This document shows, one piece after another, positions 51,561-61,211 of a DNA stretch of 64,000 nt. A program made the translations under genes and the position numbers. Source of the stretch: Pedobacter endophyticus (GTDB lineage: Bacteria > Bacteroidota > Bacteroidia > Sphingobacteriales > Sphingobacteriaceae); the NCBI RefSeq assembly GCF_015679185.1, contig NZ_CP064939.1, positions 2,728,001 to 2,792,000 on the forward strand, read 5' to 3'. Positions within the stretch are counted from its first letter, which is position 1; each line of letters begins with the position of its first letter. Below the pieces are notes generated by a model. It made no database searches. It saw nothing but the letters and a program-made list of their open reading frames with translations, and had not been told where the DNA came from.

Positions 51561-52298
51561 ATCCTGAGGCACGAAAGATCCCCAAGCTATGAAATACTAG
51601 CTTAAATAAAGCACATCCCCAAGCTTTGAATGCGTTTGGAAAAATGAATGGCTTATTGATTTCACCGCTCCAATAAACGACTCCAAACACTAGATGTAGT
51701 GAAAAAATACTTGCTCGAACTCAAATTCCATAAATGTCACCCTGAGCGGAGTCGAAGGGCAGCATAACAGGCTTCAGTTATGCTACTAAAGATAGGATTA
51801 GACTCAATGTGATTCAACGTCTGTCATCACAGAAACGAAGCATTTCTTACTGCTCCTGGCCAAGTTGCCTTTTGGGCAGTGGTTTGTTGGCATTTGCATT
51901 ACTCTACTTGCTGATCCTTCGTGCCTACCATTGACGTGTTTTGCAACATGCTGTTTTATAAGATACTACATGAACGGTCGTCATTCCCAGCTTGTACCGA
52001 TAGTTATCGGTAGGGAATCTTAATGCAAAGAAATAGCGCAACGCTTTAAGATTCCCGCCTGCGCGGGAATGACGGCAAGAATAATTTACGTCATTGATAT
52101 TGATTTTATGCAATAAATTACTCCTCAGGATGACAGCGAATTTAACCCCTCCATATGCTACATCATTCCATATCGATTTTCACGCAATAGGTTAAAGTTA
52201 GAATCAAATTGAAAAGCCAAAAGTAATTTGGCAGTAAATCCATAAACAATCTATTTCTCACATTTTGCTTTTCTACAGATAAACTCAATACGGTTTCC
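51561..52298. repeat. repeat-rich intergenic block with one copy of the 142-bp unit
   Basis: A forward copy of the 142-bp unit runs from about 51928 (CTACCATTGACG) to 52076, with a TACCGATAGTTATCGGTA near-palindrome at 51995-52012 and the hairpin ATTCCCGC-CTGC-GCGGGAAT near 52050-52069. GTCACCCTGAGCGGAGTCG near 51737 is another shared fragment. No gene is credible here. Confidence 0.6.
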
Positions 52299-52306
52299 TA
52301 TCTTTG
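52299..52306 (+). promoter_or_regulatory. Bacteroidota -7 element for lutB
   Basis: TATCTTTG matches TAnnTTTG exactly, 65 bp before the lutB ATG. No well-spaced -33 TTG is evident. Confidence 0.5.
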
Positions 52307-52371
52307 GTTTTCTACAAATTAGCTGAAATTTAATAAGCTAATAACCGTTATCCTTTAAAAAGATACTATTA

Positions 52372-53757
52372 ATGAAAACTGCCGAGAAATTTTTAGAGAA
52401 ATCTGATGAGAAAGCTTTTGATTTGCCGCATCGTAAAACCATAAATTTTAATATTGGGAAATACAACACGGCTGTAGAAAGGGGATTATCTAAATTTGAA
52501 AATTTAGAGGCATCAAAAAAGAAGGCGCACGTAATTAAATGGCGTGTAATGGAAAATCTCGATAAGTTTTTGCCTGAGTTCGAGTCTAACTTCCAACGCC
52601 GCGGCGGAAAGGTGATCTGGGCAAACGATACCGCAGAAGCACAGCAGGAAATTCTTAATATCATTAAAAGAAACGGTGGAAAAACGGTTATCAAATCGAA
52701 ATCGATGACCACGGAGGAAATTCACCTCAACGAATTTCTGGAAAGCAATCAAATCGAATCTTTAGAAAGCGATTTGGGCGAATATATCGTTCAGTTGCTC
52801 GGCCAGGCACCGTATCACATTGTTACGCCGGCAATGCACCTAAGCGCAACCGACATTGCAGAGCTGTTTCACGAAAAATTTGGAACACCAATAGATGCTA
52901 CCCCCCCGCAACTGGTACAAAAGGCACGTGAGTTGCTCAGAGAAAAATATCTGAATGCCGACATCGGCATTAGTGGAGGCAACTTTCTTATTGCTGATAC
53001 CGGAAGCATAGCGGTGACCGAAAATGAAGGAAATGCCCGCTTAAGCACAACGTTTCCGAAAATACATATTGCCATTGTTGGCATCGAAAAAATAATTCCT
53101 TCGATGGCTGATCTTGACCTGTTTTGGCCAATCCTGGCCTCGCACGGCACCGGACAAAATCTAACGGTATACAACACCATTTTGAGCGGTCCACGCCAGC
53201 CGAATGAAACAGATGGACCAGAAGAAATGTATGTGATCCTTTTGGATAATGGACGTACCAATCTGCTGGCACAAAAAGATCAAAGACAGGGTTTATATTG
53301 TATTCGCTGTGGTGCCTGCCTAAACGCCTGTCCGGTTTATAAAAATATCGGCGGCCATACTTACGATACTACCTACAGCGGGCCTATAGGCTCGGTAATC
53401 ACGCCGCACCTTAAAGGCATGGAAGAATTTAAACACTTAAGTTATGCTTCAAGCCTGTGCGGTAAATGCTCTGAAGTTTGCCCCGTAAAAATCGACATAC
53501 ACAAAATGTTGCTGCTTAACCGCAGAGATGCCGCTGCAACCCACGAAAACGGCAAAGTTGAAGAACTGGGCTGGGGTATGTTTAGCCGGATGATGCAAAA
53601 GCGCAAATGGATGGATTTTTTTGGCGGAAAATTCAAAAACATGATGCTTAAAACATTCTTCAAAAAGAGCTGGGGCAAATATCGGGAAATGCCGAAAGTT
53701 GCCGATAAATCATTCGCTAAACAGTGGGAAGAGCTGAAAAAAAGTCGGGAGTCTTAA
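52372..53757 (+). CDS. lutB: lactate-utilization iron-sulfur protein LutB
   Basis: A 461-residue protein with a DUF162/LUD-type N-terminal domain (HVIKWRVMENLDKFLPEFE, TVIKSKSMTTEEIHLNEFLE, IGISGGNFLIADTG) and two 4Fe-4S motifs, CIRCGACLNACP near 310-321 and CGKCSEVCP near 363-371. It belongs with LutA and LutC to the complex oxidising L-lactate to pyruvate at the membrane face. Neither lutA nor lutC is adjacent here, so the operon is split or partners are encoded elsewhere. It has its own promoter. Confidence 0.93.
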   Translation: MKTAEKFLEKSDEKAFDLPHRKTINFNIGKYNTAVERGLSKFENLEASKKKAHVIKWRVMENLDKFLPEFESNFQRRGGKVIWANDTAEAQQEILNIIKRNGGKTVIKSKSMTTEEIHLNEFLESNQIESLESDLGEYIVQLLGQAPYHIVTPAMHLSATDIAELFHEKFGTPIDATPPQLVQKARELLREKYLNADIGISGGNFLIADTGSIAVTENEGNARLSTTFPKIHIAIVGIEKIIPSMADLDLFWPILASHGTGQNLTVYNTILSGPRQPNETDGPEEMYVILLDNGRTNLLAQKDQRQGLYCIRCGACLNACPVYKNIGGHTYDTTYSGPIGSVITPHLKGMEEFKHLSYASSLCGKCSEVCPVKIDIHKMLLLNRRDAAATHENGKVEELGWGMFSRMMQKRKWMDFFGGKFKNMMLKTFFKKSWGKYREMPKVADKSFAKQWEELKKSRES

Positions 53758-53823
53758 GTCCGGAGTCCTTATTCTTTTTTATCTTCATAACCAAATGCGG
53801 TTTTAATTAGGCGGTTTATTTTG

Positions 53824-53847
53824 TATATTTGATAAGTAGCTATCAAA
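53824..53847 (+). promoter_or_regulatory. promoter with overlapping inverted repeat (possible autoregulatory operator)
   Basis: TATATTTG (53824-53831) is an exact -7 element. The inverted repeat TTTGATA-N6-TATCAAA (53828-53847) overlaps it, as expected for an operator bound by the product of the small gene at 53860. A strong Shine-Dalgarno-like AAAAGGAGA follows, unusual in this window. Confidence 0.45.
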
Positions 53848-53859
53848 AGGAGAAATAAA

Positions 53860-54129
53860 ATGAATACCATACTACTGCAAATCACTAATGAGAAAGCCTA
53901 TAAGATTATACAAGGTTTAGAGGAGTTGGATATTGTTAAAATCTTGCACAAGACTACAGAACCAAAGGAAAGCCTTTCCAAGAAACTTGCGGGCTCTTCA
54001 GCCCGTAAAGAAGAACCACAAAAAAAAGCTTCGGATTTCAGAGGAAAACTGAACTTAACCGACGATGAGTATCAAGAATTTCAAAAGTACGTAGCTGATG
54101 GCAGAAACGAATGGGAAAGGGATATTTGA
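53860..54129 (+). CDS. small antitoxin-like hypothetical protein
   Basis: An 89-residue protein with a beta-alpha N-terminus (NTILLQITNEKAYKIIQGLEEL), a charged middle section rich in Lys, Ser and Glu, and a C-terminal tail ending GRNEWERDI. Tails of the form R-x-x-W-x-R-x-I are common on small Bacteroidota antitoxins. No RelE or PIN toxin follows directly; instead DUF4160 and DUF2442 genes lie downstream. It could be an orphan antitoxin or part of that cassette. The function is not established. Confidence 0.6.
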   Translation: MNTILLQITNEKAYKIIQGLEELDIVKILHKTTEPKESLSKKLAGSSARKEEPQKKASDFRGKLNLTDDEYQEFQKYVADGRNEWERDI

Positions 54130-54191
54130 TCGATACAAAATGCTTTCATTCTCAGACTAACCAATTCCGCGATTAAAGTATTATAAAAGTT

Positions 54192-54425
54192 ATGCCAACA
54201 CTTTTCATTGTATTTGGATTAAGATTTTTTTTTTACTCCAACGAACACTTGCCAATTCATATACACGTTCGAAATGCAGATGGTGAAGCCAAATTTGAGG
54301 TTGAAGAGGTTAAATTAATTTCTAATAAAGGGCTTAAAAACAAAGATATAAGCCTAGCAATTGCTTTAATTGAGGAAAACAGAGAAATTATCATCAATAA
54401 ATGGAATGAGTATCATGGAAATTGA
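54192..54425 (+). CDS. DUF4160 family protein
   Basis: A 77-residue protein of the DUF4160 family: RFFFYSNEHLPIHIHVRNADGEAKFEV near 11-37 and a C-terminal helix IIINKWNEYH. These small proteins usually lie next to a DUF2442 gene, as here, and such pairs have been suggested to be toxin-antitoxin-like. The HLPIHIHV segment may provide metal-binding or catalytic His residues (inference). The stop overlaps the DUF2442 frame, indicating coupled translation. Confidence 0.8.
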   Translation: MPTLFIVFGLRFFFYSNEHLPIHIHVRNADGEAKFEVEEVKLISNKGLKNKDISLAIALIEENREIIINKWNEYHGN

Positions 54426-54654
54426 AGTAACTAAAGTTTGGCTTGAAAATGAACGTATTTTTATCCAAACAACTTCCGGAGAAATCAAGAGCCACCCACT
54501 AAACTGGTTTCCAAATCTCAATAATGCACCAAAATCTGCGCTAGAAAAGTTCACCTTATCACCTTTTGGCATACATTGGGAAGATATTGATGAAGACTTA
54601 AGTTTCGAAGGCTTTTTCCATTACACTGGCCCTTCGATCTTCGAGAAAAGATGA
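54406..54654 (+). CDS. DUF2442 family protein
   Basis: An 82-residue protein matching DUF2442: IEVTKVWLENERIFIQTTSGE, HPLNWFPNL, then SPFGIHWEDIDEDLSFEGFF. It begins inside the end of the DUF4160 gene; the ATG at 54406 or the ATG at 54415 are both possible, and the in-frame TTG at 54370 is unlikely. DUF2442 is often the second member of a DUF4160/DUF2442 pair and may act as its antitoxin (inference). It is followed 20 bp later by the E1 fusion gene. Confidence 0.8.
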   Translation: MSIMEIEVTKVWLENERIFIQTTSGEIKSHPLNWFPNLNNAPKSALEKFTLSPFGIHWEDIDEDLSFEGFFHYTGPSIFEKR

Positions 54655-54674
54655 ATCAAAACATTATATAAAAT

Positions 54675-56651
54675 ATGCACTTCAACCACGGCGACAAAGA
54701 CGAAACATTCCTACTAAATTTATATAAAAGACTGCTTTATCCGCGATTGGTTGAAGAAAAGATGCTCAAGCTCTTACGCCAGGGCAGAATCAGTAAATGG
54801 TTTTCGGGTATTGGACAAGAAGCCATTGCTGTGGGAGCCACGCTAGCGATGCAAAGCGATGAATACATTTTGCCGATGCACCGCAATCTCGGGGTATTCA
54901 CCTCACGCGATATTCCTTTAAAAAAATTAATGGCACAATGGCAAGGTAAGCTTTCAGGATTTACCAAAGGCCGCGATCGTTCCTTTCACTTCGGCACCCA
55001 GGAGTTCAAGATTATCGGTATGATTTCTCATCTCGGTCCCCAACTGGCCTTGGCCGATGGCATTGCACTCGCCGATGTTTTGGCAAAGAGACAAAAAGCC
55101 ACACTGGTTTTTACAGGCGAAGGCGCTACAAGCGAAGGCGACTTTCACGAGGCAGTTAACGTTGCCGCCGTTTGGAATCTTCCAGTCATTTTTCTCATCG
55201 AAAATAACGGTTACGGCTTATCAACGCCAATTAGCGAACAATTTAAGTGCAAAAATCTCGTCGATAAGGCCATTGGCTATGGTATTCAAGGTATTCAAAT
55301 AGATGGCAATAACGTTCTCGAAGTTTATCAAACCATCGATCGCATTGCAAAAGATATTCACCAAAATCCCCGACCCGTTCTAGTAGAATGCTTAACGTTC
55401 AGAATGCGTGGACACGAAGAAGCGTCGGGCACCAAATATGTTCCGCAGGAATTGTTTGATGAGTGGGAGAAAAAAGATCCGGTGAACAATTACCAGCAAT
55501 TCTTACTCGACGAAGGGATTTTACGTCCCCATATAATTGTCGATATTAAAAATAAATACAAAAAAGATATAGAAATTGAGGTAGAAGATGCCTTTATAGA
55601 TGAAGAACCCGATGCCGATTCGGCACAAGAAGAGGCCGATATGTACTTCCCTTACACCCAAAAGTTAACCGAACCGCAAGCATCATCAACCGAAAAGCGA
55701 TATTTAGATGCCATTACGGATGCATTAGATTTGGCCATGCAGCAGCACGCAAATTTGGTGCTAATGGGGCAAGACATTGCAGAATATGGCGGTGCGTTTA
55801 AAATAACCGATGGCTTTGCGGCGAAATTTGGCAATAACAGGGTTCGGAACACACCAATTTGCGAATCGGCAATTGTGGGTGCGGGCCTGGGCCTATCCAT
55901 AAATGGTTATAAAGCGGTTATAGAAATGCAGTTTGCAGATTTTGTGACCGTTGGCTTCAATCAAATTGTGAACAATTTGGCCAAAACACATTACCGTTGG
56001 GGCGAAAAGGCGGATGTTGTAATCAGAATGCCAACTGGCGCAGGTACGGGCGCAGGCCCTTTTCATTCGCAGAGCAACGAAGCCTGGTTTACCAAAACGC
56101 CAGGGCTCAAAATAGTTTATCCTGCTTTTCCCGAAGATGCTAAAGGCTTGCTTTTATCGGCAATTGAAGATCCCAATCCGGTGCTCTACTTCGAACATAA
56201 ATACCTGTACAGAAGCTTGACATCGGCAGTGCCGGATGGTTATTATACCACAGCGATTGGCAAAGCGGTTACACTGGCCGAAGGAAATCAGTTTGCAATT
56301 ATAACCTATGGCCTGGGCGTTCATTGGGCATTGGATTACATTAAAAAGCATCCCGAATGTGGTGCCACACTAATCGATTTAAGAACTTTACAACCCTGGG
56401 ACAAGGAAACGGTTGCTGAGGCCGTAAAATCTGCCGGAAAAGTACTAATCTTGCACGAAGATACGCTGACCAACGGTTTTGGCGCCGAAATTTCGGCCTG
56501 GATTGCCGAACATTGCTTTGAATATCTCGATGCCCCGGTGCTGCGCTGCGCAAGCTTAGACACGGCCATTCCGATGAATAAAGTATTGGAAGACAATTTT
56601 CTGGCGAAATCGAGGCTGGCAGAAACTGTTGAAAAATTATTGAAATATTAA
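54675..56651 (+). CDS. 2-oxoacid dehydrogenase E1, fused alpha and beta subunits (branched-chain type)
   Basis: A 658-residue fusion. The alpha half (about 1-330) has the ThDP motif starting GEGATSEGDFHEA near 148 and ending ENNGYGLS near 177, and RMRGHEEASG near 240. The beta half (about 340-658) has LVLMGQDIAEYGGAFKITDGF, TPICESAIVGAGLGLSINGY, MPTGAGTGAGPFHSQSNEAWF and ILHEDTLTNGFGAEISAWI. It most resembles branched-chain 2-oxoacid dehydrogenase E1, which decarboxylates the keto acids of Val, Leu and Ile for branched fatty acids and catabolism. E2 and E3 are not adjacent. Fused E1 proteins of this size are usual in Bacteroidota. Confidence 0.9.
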   Translation: MHFNHGDKDETFLLNLYKRLLYPRLVEEKMLKLLRQGRISKWFSGIGQEAIAVGATLAMQSDEYILPMHRNLGVFTSRDIPLKKLMAQWQGKLSGFTKGRDRSFHFGTQEFKIIGMISHLGPQLALADGIALADVLAKRQKATLVFTGEGATSEGDFHEAVNVAAVWNLPVIFLIENNGYGLSTPISEQFKCKNLVDKAIGYGIQGIQIDGNNVLEVYQTIDRIAKDIHQNPRPVLVECLTFRMRGHEEASGTKYVPQELFDEWEKKDPVNNYQQFLLDEGILRPHIIVDIKNKYKKDIEIEVEDAFIDEEPDADSAQEEADMYFPYTQKLTEPQASSTEKRYLDAITDALDLAMQQHANLVLMGQDIAEYGGAFKITDGFAAKFGNNRVRNTPICESAIVGAGLGLSINGYKAVIEMQFADFVTVGFNQIVNNLAKTHYRWGEKADVVIRMPTGAGTGAGPFHSQSNEAWFTKTPGLKIVYPAFPEDAKGLLLSAIEDPNPVLYFEHKYLYRSLTSAVPDGYYTTAIGKAVTLAEGNQFAIITYGLGVHWALDYIKKHPECGATLIDLRTLQPWDKETVAEAVKSAGKVLILHEDTLTNGFGAEISAWIAEHCFEYLDAPVLRCASLDTAIPMNKVLEDNFLAKSRLAETVEKLLKY

Positions 56652-56754
56652 ACAATAGTTAACGTCGAAATTATAAAACTGGTTAACTGTAGTTTAGCGT
56701 CCAATCAAATGAACTCATTAACCGTTTCGAACAATTAACCAGTTAAGCACAGAA

Positions 56755-58380
56755 ATGAAAATCGCGGGAAATATAGTAGACATCGCCAACCGAAACATCT
56801 TCTTTGGCGAAGTTGAGGTCGAAAATGGCATAATTAAGGCATTAAATCGGATTTCCGAACCAAAAGATGCGCCTTTCATTTTACCCGGTTTCATCGATAG
56901 CCATGTTCACATTGAAAGTAGCATGCTTATTCCGAGTGAATTTGCAAGGCTGGCCATTGTGCATGGTACCGTTGCTACGGTGAGCGATCCGCACGAAATA
57001 GCCAATGTTTGCGGCATGGACGGCGTAACCTACATGATCGGGAATGGCGAAACCGTTCCCTTTAAGTTTAATTTTGGTGCACCGAGCTGTGTACCGGCAA
57101 CAATTTTTGAAACCTCTGGTGCAGAATTGAACCATAACGATGTAAAAGCATTGTTGGAGCGCCCGCAAATTAAGTACTTGAGCGAAATGATGAATTTCCC
57201 AGGGGTGCTTAATAAGGATGAGGAAGTGCTGAAAAAAATTGCCGCGGCGCATGAATTGGGTAAACCTGTTGATGGCCACGCCCCCGGATTACGCGGTGAC
57301 GCGGTTCAGCAATATATCGATGCCGGAATTTCGACCGATCATGAATGTTTTACCGCCGAGGAAGCATTGGATAAGTTGCAACGCGGAATGAAGATTCTTA
57401 TTCGCGAGGGAAGCGCCGCGAAAAACTTCGAGGCCCTAATTGATCTGTTAAACGACTGGCCAGAAATGATTATGTTTTGCAGCGACGATAAACACCCCGA
57501 CAGCTTGGTCGAAAGCCACATTAACGCACTTTGCGCACGCGCTGTAGCCAAGGGAATCGATGTTTTCAACGTATTGCAAGCCGCTTGCATAAATCCTGTC
57601 AATCATTACAAATTAGATGTTGGGACCCTTAAACCCGGCGACTTTGCCGATTTTATTGTGGTAGAAGATCTGAAGGAATTTAAAGTAATACAAACTTACA
57701 TCGATGGAAAGTTACTTGCAGAAAACGGGAAAGTTGTTGGCGATTGGCTAAAACATACCACCAATGAGCAATTGGTTAATCACTTTAATTGCCGCGTCAA
57801 AAAGGCTGAAGACTTTGCTTACCCATTTCTCGGGCAGGAAACAATTCAAGTAATAGAAGCTTTGGACGGTCAATTGATTACGAACCGGAGCTCGGGAGCG
57901 CCAAAAATTGAAGGCAAAAATATAGTAAGCGATGTTGACCATGATATTTTAAAAATGGTTGTCGTTAACCGCTACAAAGACGCTCCCATTGCAGTGTCTT
58001 TCGTTAGGAACTTTGGTTTGCAAACTGGCGCCATTGCCTCGAGCGTGGCCCACGATAGCCACAATATCATCGCTGTTGGTGTAAACGACCAAAGCATTTG
58101 CGACGCCGTAAACCTTGTTATTGCCGAAGCCGGCGGCATCGCCGCTGTTGGAAACGAAAAGGAAGACGTTTTGCCCTTGCCCGTTGCCGGATTAATGAGC
58201 AATGAAAACGGCTACGATGTTGCCAAACGCTATACTTCAATCGATCGGTTTGCAAAGGAACTGGGCTCAACTTTGCTCGCTCCCTTCATGACACTTTCTT
58301 TTATGGCATTATTGGTTATCCCACATTTAAAATTGAGCGATAAGGGTCTGTTCGATGGAGAAAAGTTCGAGTTTGTTTAA
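56755..58380 (+). CDS. ade: adenine deaminase
   Basis: A 541-residue amidohydrolase-fold enzyme converting adenine to hypoxanthine in purine salvage. Metal ligands are in [16 protein letters not shown] near 42-57; [21 protein letters not shown] near 181, [15 protein letters not shown] near 197 and [10 protein letters not shown] near 242 follow. The C-terminal domain with [17 protein letters not shown] and a closing [19 protein letters not shown] is typical of bacterial Ade. The length is standard. A gap of 103 bp with AACTGGTTAAC-type inverted text separates it from the E1 gene. Confidence 0.95.
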   Translation: MKIAGNIVDIANRNIFFGEVEVENGIIKALNRISEPKDAPFILPGFIDSHVHIESSMLIPSEFARLAIVHGTVATVSDPHEIANVCGMDGVTYMIGNGETVPFKFNFGAPSCVPATIFETSGAELNHNDVKALLERPQIKYLSEMMNFPGVLNKDEEVLKKIAAAHELGKPVDGHAPGLRGDAVQQYIDAGISTDHECFTAEEALDKLQRGMKILIREGSAAKNFEALIDLLNDWPEMIMFCSDDKHPDSLVESHINALCARAVAKGIDVFNVLQAACINPVNHYKLDVGTLKPGDFADFIVVEDLKEFKVIQTYIDGKLLAENGKVVGDWLKHTTNEQLVNHFNCRVKKAEDFAYPFLGQETIQVIEALDGQLITNRSSGAPKIEGKNIVSDVDHDILKMVVVNRYKDAPIAVSFVRNFGLQTGAIASSVAHDSHNIIAVGVNDQSICDAVNLVIAEAGGIAAVGNEKEDVLPLPVAGLMSNENGYDVAKRYTSIDRFAKELGSTLLAPFMTLSFMALLVIPHLKLSDKGLFDGEKFEFV

Positions 58381-58716
58381 TAACTTGTCATTCGCCCGCC
58401 ATTGTCATTCTGAGCGCAGCGAAGAATCTGGAGCCTATGGAATACTTGACGATAACAAACCACTGCTGAAACGGGGGGCAATGGGTAAGCCAAGCGTAGT
58501 GCGAGATAGGTAAGGGATGCTTCGTACCTCAGCATGACAGCGCTTTTATCCAGCCCCCTAGCTACAATCTCGGTGTCATGCTGAGCGCAGCGAAGAATCT
58601 GTAGCCTATGGAATACTTGACGATAACAAACCACTGCTGAAACGTGGGCAATGAGTAAGCCAAGAGTAGTGCGAAAATTAACCAATTAGTTTGTTATTTG
58701 GAATCGCAATTTTCAC
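58381..58716. repeat. direct repeat of about 100 bp between ade and the SprT-like gene
   Basis: Two copies, about 58403-58504 and 58574-58673, start TGTCAT(T/G)CTGAGCGCAGCG and share GAAGAATCTG, CCTATGGAATACTTGACG and AACAAACCACTGCTGAAACG. They lie 171 bp apart and are highly similar. No gene is credible in this gap. Confidence 0.65.
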
Positions 58717-59358
58717 CTACTCCAAAACAAAAACCTCTGCGAGCGGATTAAAAAGATAGATCCGCTTATCATCCAGGCAAACACAACGATAGCGTTTTCT
58801 AATTCGCTCGCCTTTAGTAAACCGACGCCCATCTTTGATCTTAAACGTGGTGTTATTTGGCAACTGCTCCAAATGTAAAGTCTCCGTTTTATCAGAATCG
58901 TATTTTTTCAACGCTCGAGACAAGTGCAAATCAGAGCAGCTGGAGGCTGCAGGATTCGACATATAATTATCTATTGCCTTATGCACATCATCAGGAAAAA
59001 CGTTCATGTCGAAAAACGGAACCATCATCCGTTGAAAGTTCTTTTTCCATTCCGTACCATGCGGCTTAACCTTGTTTTTAAAATCATTCCAGGTTAACAA
59101 ATGCGCAAATTCGTGTACGGTCGTCACCAAAAAAGCATAATGATTAAGGTTAAAATTCACGGAAATCCGATGGCCTTTATCGCGATATGGATGGCGGTAA
59201 TCGCCAAGTTTAGTAGCACGCGTCTTCGCAATCTTAAATTCGCACTGAAAATAATCTATCCATTTCGCAATTAGCGGCGCCGCCTGTTCGGGCATATACT
59301 GCGCTAAAACTTTCACCTTTTCCACATCGCTAAGATAAATATTTTCGGCATTTAGCAT
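58717..59358 (-). CDS. SprT-like zinc metalloprotease-domain protein
   Basis: A 213-residue protein with the SprT-like domain: VTTVHEFAHLLTW has His 82, Glu 83 and His 86, and VKPHGTEWKK gives the third ligand His 100. The C-terminal part (about 150-213) has KYRCVCL-type text but no complete zinc ribbon. SprT/Spartan relatives cleave DNA-crosslinked proteins in eukaryotes; the bacterial role is unclear. The ATG at 59358 is preferred over a TTG ten codons upstream, since the latter lies inside a hairpin element. It is divergent from the VWA gene at 59582. Confidence 0.85.
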   Translation of the reverse strand: MLNAENIYLSDVEKVKVLAQYMPEQAAPLIAKWIDYFQCEFKIAKTRATKLGDYRHPYRDKGHRISVNFNLNHYAFLVTTVHEFAHLLTWNDFKNKVKPHGTEWKKNFQRMMVPFFDMNVFPDDVHKAIDNYMSNPAASSCSDLHLSRALKKYDSDKTETLHLEQLPNNTTFKIKDGRRFTKGERIRKRYRCVCLDDKRIYLFNPLAEVFVLE

Positions 59359-59385
59359 AATGGCCGTTGCGTTAAAAAAACATTC

Positions 59386-59442
59386 CAATGGCTAGTCATC
59401 CGATGAATAACTAGCCATTGCAATATAACTCATCGGATGACT
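59386..59442. repeat. overlapping inverted repeats upstream of the SprT-like gene
   Basis: AGTCATCCGATGA (59394-59406) and its reverse complement (59430-59442) repeat the arms found at 49349-49394. A second pair, CAATGGCTAGT (59386-59396) and ACTAGCCATTG (59410-59420), shares bases 59394-59396 with the first, so the two stems exclude each other. Confidence 0.7.
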
Positions 59443-59581
59443 TCCCGATTGTTTCCATTGGTTTACAAACCGACAGTTTTTCTCATGCTCAAATTATCCC
59501 GCAGCCATTCGAATTATGACACCACGCTTAAATTAATGCCAATCGAAACATTTATCTTTAATAATCCGTTACTATTATTAC

Positions 59582-60679
59582 ATGAGAGGTTTTCGTTTTT
59601 CTGATTATAAGCCCGGCGATACGCCACAGGGAGGGTTTGATGAGTTGCTTAAGTTATTTAGCGAGCTGCTAAATTACACTGCAGGCGATGCATCAGAAGC
59701 TTTGAGCTGGCTCAACGAGCTCGATAAACAATATCAGCTTACCAATAACGATTATGGCATTGGCAATTTCATCGACGACTTGAAAGAACGCGGTTATTTA
59801 ACTGAAGATAACCAGTCGGGCGAAATTAAAATTACCGCTAAAGCAGAGCAAACCATTCGTAAATCGGCTTTGGATGAGATTTTTGGTAAACTTAAAAAGT
59901 CTGGTCGGGGCAACCACAACAGTAATCAATCCGGCATCGGCGAAGAAAAGAATGCCGACAGGCGTGAATATAATTTCGGCGATAGTTTAGACCAGATCGA
60001 CATGACGGCCTCTATCCAAAATGCACAGATAAACCACGGTATTGGCGATTTCACGCTGACGGACAGGGATTTGGAAGTTGAAGAAAAGGACTTTAAAACG
60101 TTAACGTCTACAGTGCTGATGATCGATATTTCGCATTCGATGATTTTATATGGTGAAGACCGCATTACGCCAGCAAAGAAAGTGGCGATGGCGCTGGCCG
60201 AATTAATCAAGACAAAATACCCAAAAGACACGCTTGATATTGTTGTTTTTGGAAACGATGCCTGGCCAATTACCGTTAAGGATTTGCCTTATTTGCAGGT
60301 TGGCCCCTACCACACCAATACTTTTGCCGGCCTTGAATTAGCGACCGATCTGCTTCGCCGAAGAAAAACGCACAATAAGCAGATTTTTATGATCACCGAT
60401 GGAAAACCTACCTGTTTAAAAGAAAACGGCAAGTACTATAAAAACAGCATGGGCCTCGATCGAAAAGTGATTAACAAAACGCTGAATATGGCGGCGCAAT
60501 GCAAGCGACTAAAAATTCCAATCACTACTTTCATGATCGCCAAAGACCCCTATTTGCAGCAATTTGTACGTCAGTTTACCGAAATTAATGGCGGACGGGC
60601 GTTTTACAGTTCGCTGAATGGTTTAGGCGAATACATCTTTGAAGATTACATTAAAAACAGAAGGAAAACGGTTAAATAA
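59582..60679 (+). CDS. VWA-domain protein paired with an AAA+ ATPase
   Basis: A 365-residue protein. The N-terminal part (about 1-150) has helical segments resembling those seen before the VWA domain of CoxE/ViaA-type proteins. The von Willebrand A domain (about 175-360) has the MIDAS motif MIDISHSM with Asp 182, Ser 184 and Ser 186, and the later Thr/Asp positions in NTFAGLELA and FMITDGKP. VWA-MoxR pairs act as metal-dependent chaperone or insertase modules. Here the MoxR-type ATPase gene lies 533 bp downstream with a DUF3861 gene between. The substrate is unknown. Confidence 0.85.
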   Translation: MRGFRFSDYKPGDTPQGGFDELLKLFSELLNYTAGDASEALSWLNELDKQYQLTNNDYGIGNFIDDLKERGYLTEDNQSGEIKITAKAEQTIRKSALDEIFGKLKKSGRGNHNSNQSGIGEEKNADRREYNFGDSLDQIDMTASIQNAQINHGIGDFTLTDRDLEVEEKDFKTLTSTVLMIDISHSMILYGEDRITPAKKVAMALAELIKTKYPKDTLDIVVFGNDAWPITVKDLPYLQVGPYHTNTFAGLELATDLLRRRKTHNKQIFMITDGKPTCLKENGKYYKNSMGLDRKVINKTLNMAAQCKRLKIPITTFMIAKDPYLQQFVRQFTEINGGRAFYSSLNGLGEYIFEDYIKNRRKTVK

Positions 60680-60770
60680 TCGCAGGTTTAAAATGGGTGA
60701 ATTGAACCATGACAACGCTTACACGAGAGAAAGTACACCGTGAGCAACTCACGGAGTAGACTGAAATAAT

Positions 60771-61064
60771 ATGGAGAAACGCACGAATAAATATAAACTA
60801 ACCTTAGAGGAGATTTCGTTAGCGAAAGATAGCGACGCAAAAAACGATCCGATAATGCTTGAATTCGATAATCACGATAACCTGTTTAACATTATAAAAG
60901 CTGTAAAAAGTAAGGCCATCTTCGATAACGAAAACGAGGCAGCGGAATTTGCAATTGGCTTAAAAATGTTTACCGAAGTGATGCTCAAAAACAGAAGTAA
61001 TGATCTTTTTAAGGAAGTGCAGCCAGCTATTGGCGAGTTTATGAAAAAATTGAAAAATACATAG
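60771..61064 (+). CDS. DUF3861 family protein
   Basis: A 97-residue protein resembling the DUF3861 family (judged from memory): KYKLTLEEISLAKD near 7, IMLEFDNHDNLFNIIKAV near 28, AAEFAIGLKMFTEVMLKNR near 56, and the C-terminal GEFMKKLKN. It has no signal peptide and is likely cytoplasmic. It sits between the VWA gene and the AAA+ gene on the same strand with 91- and 147-bp gaps, so it may belong to that module or be an insertion between the pair. Confidence 0.65.
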   Translation: MEKRTNKYKLTLEEISLAKDSDAKNDPIMLEFDNHDNLFNIIKAVKSKAIFDNENEAAEFAIGLKMFTEVMLKNRSNDLFKEVQPAIGEFMKKLKNT

Positions 61065-61211
61065 GTTGAACGTGCGGGTGAAAGTAAAAGCCTACAGTCG
61101 CAACCACAGCCAAATAAAAAACTAAAACAAGGAGGCTTTTCGGTAAACGGGCAATTGAATCTTCGTCCGACATAATCGAATAAGCTACACACCTTAACCC
61201 CCACTTGAAGA

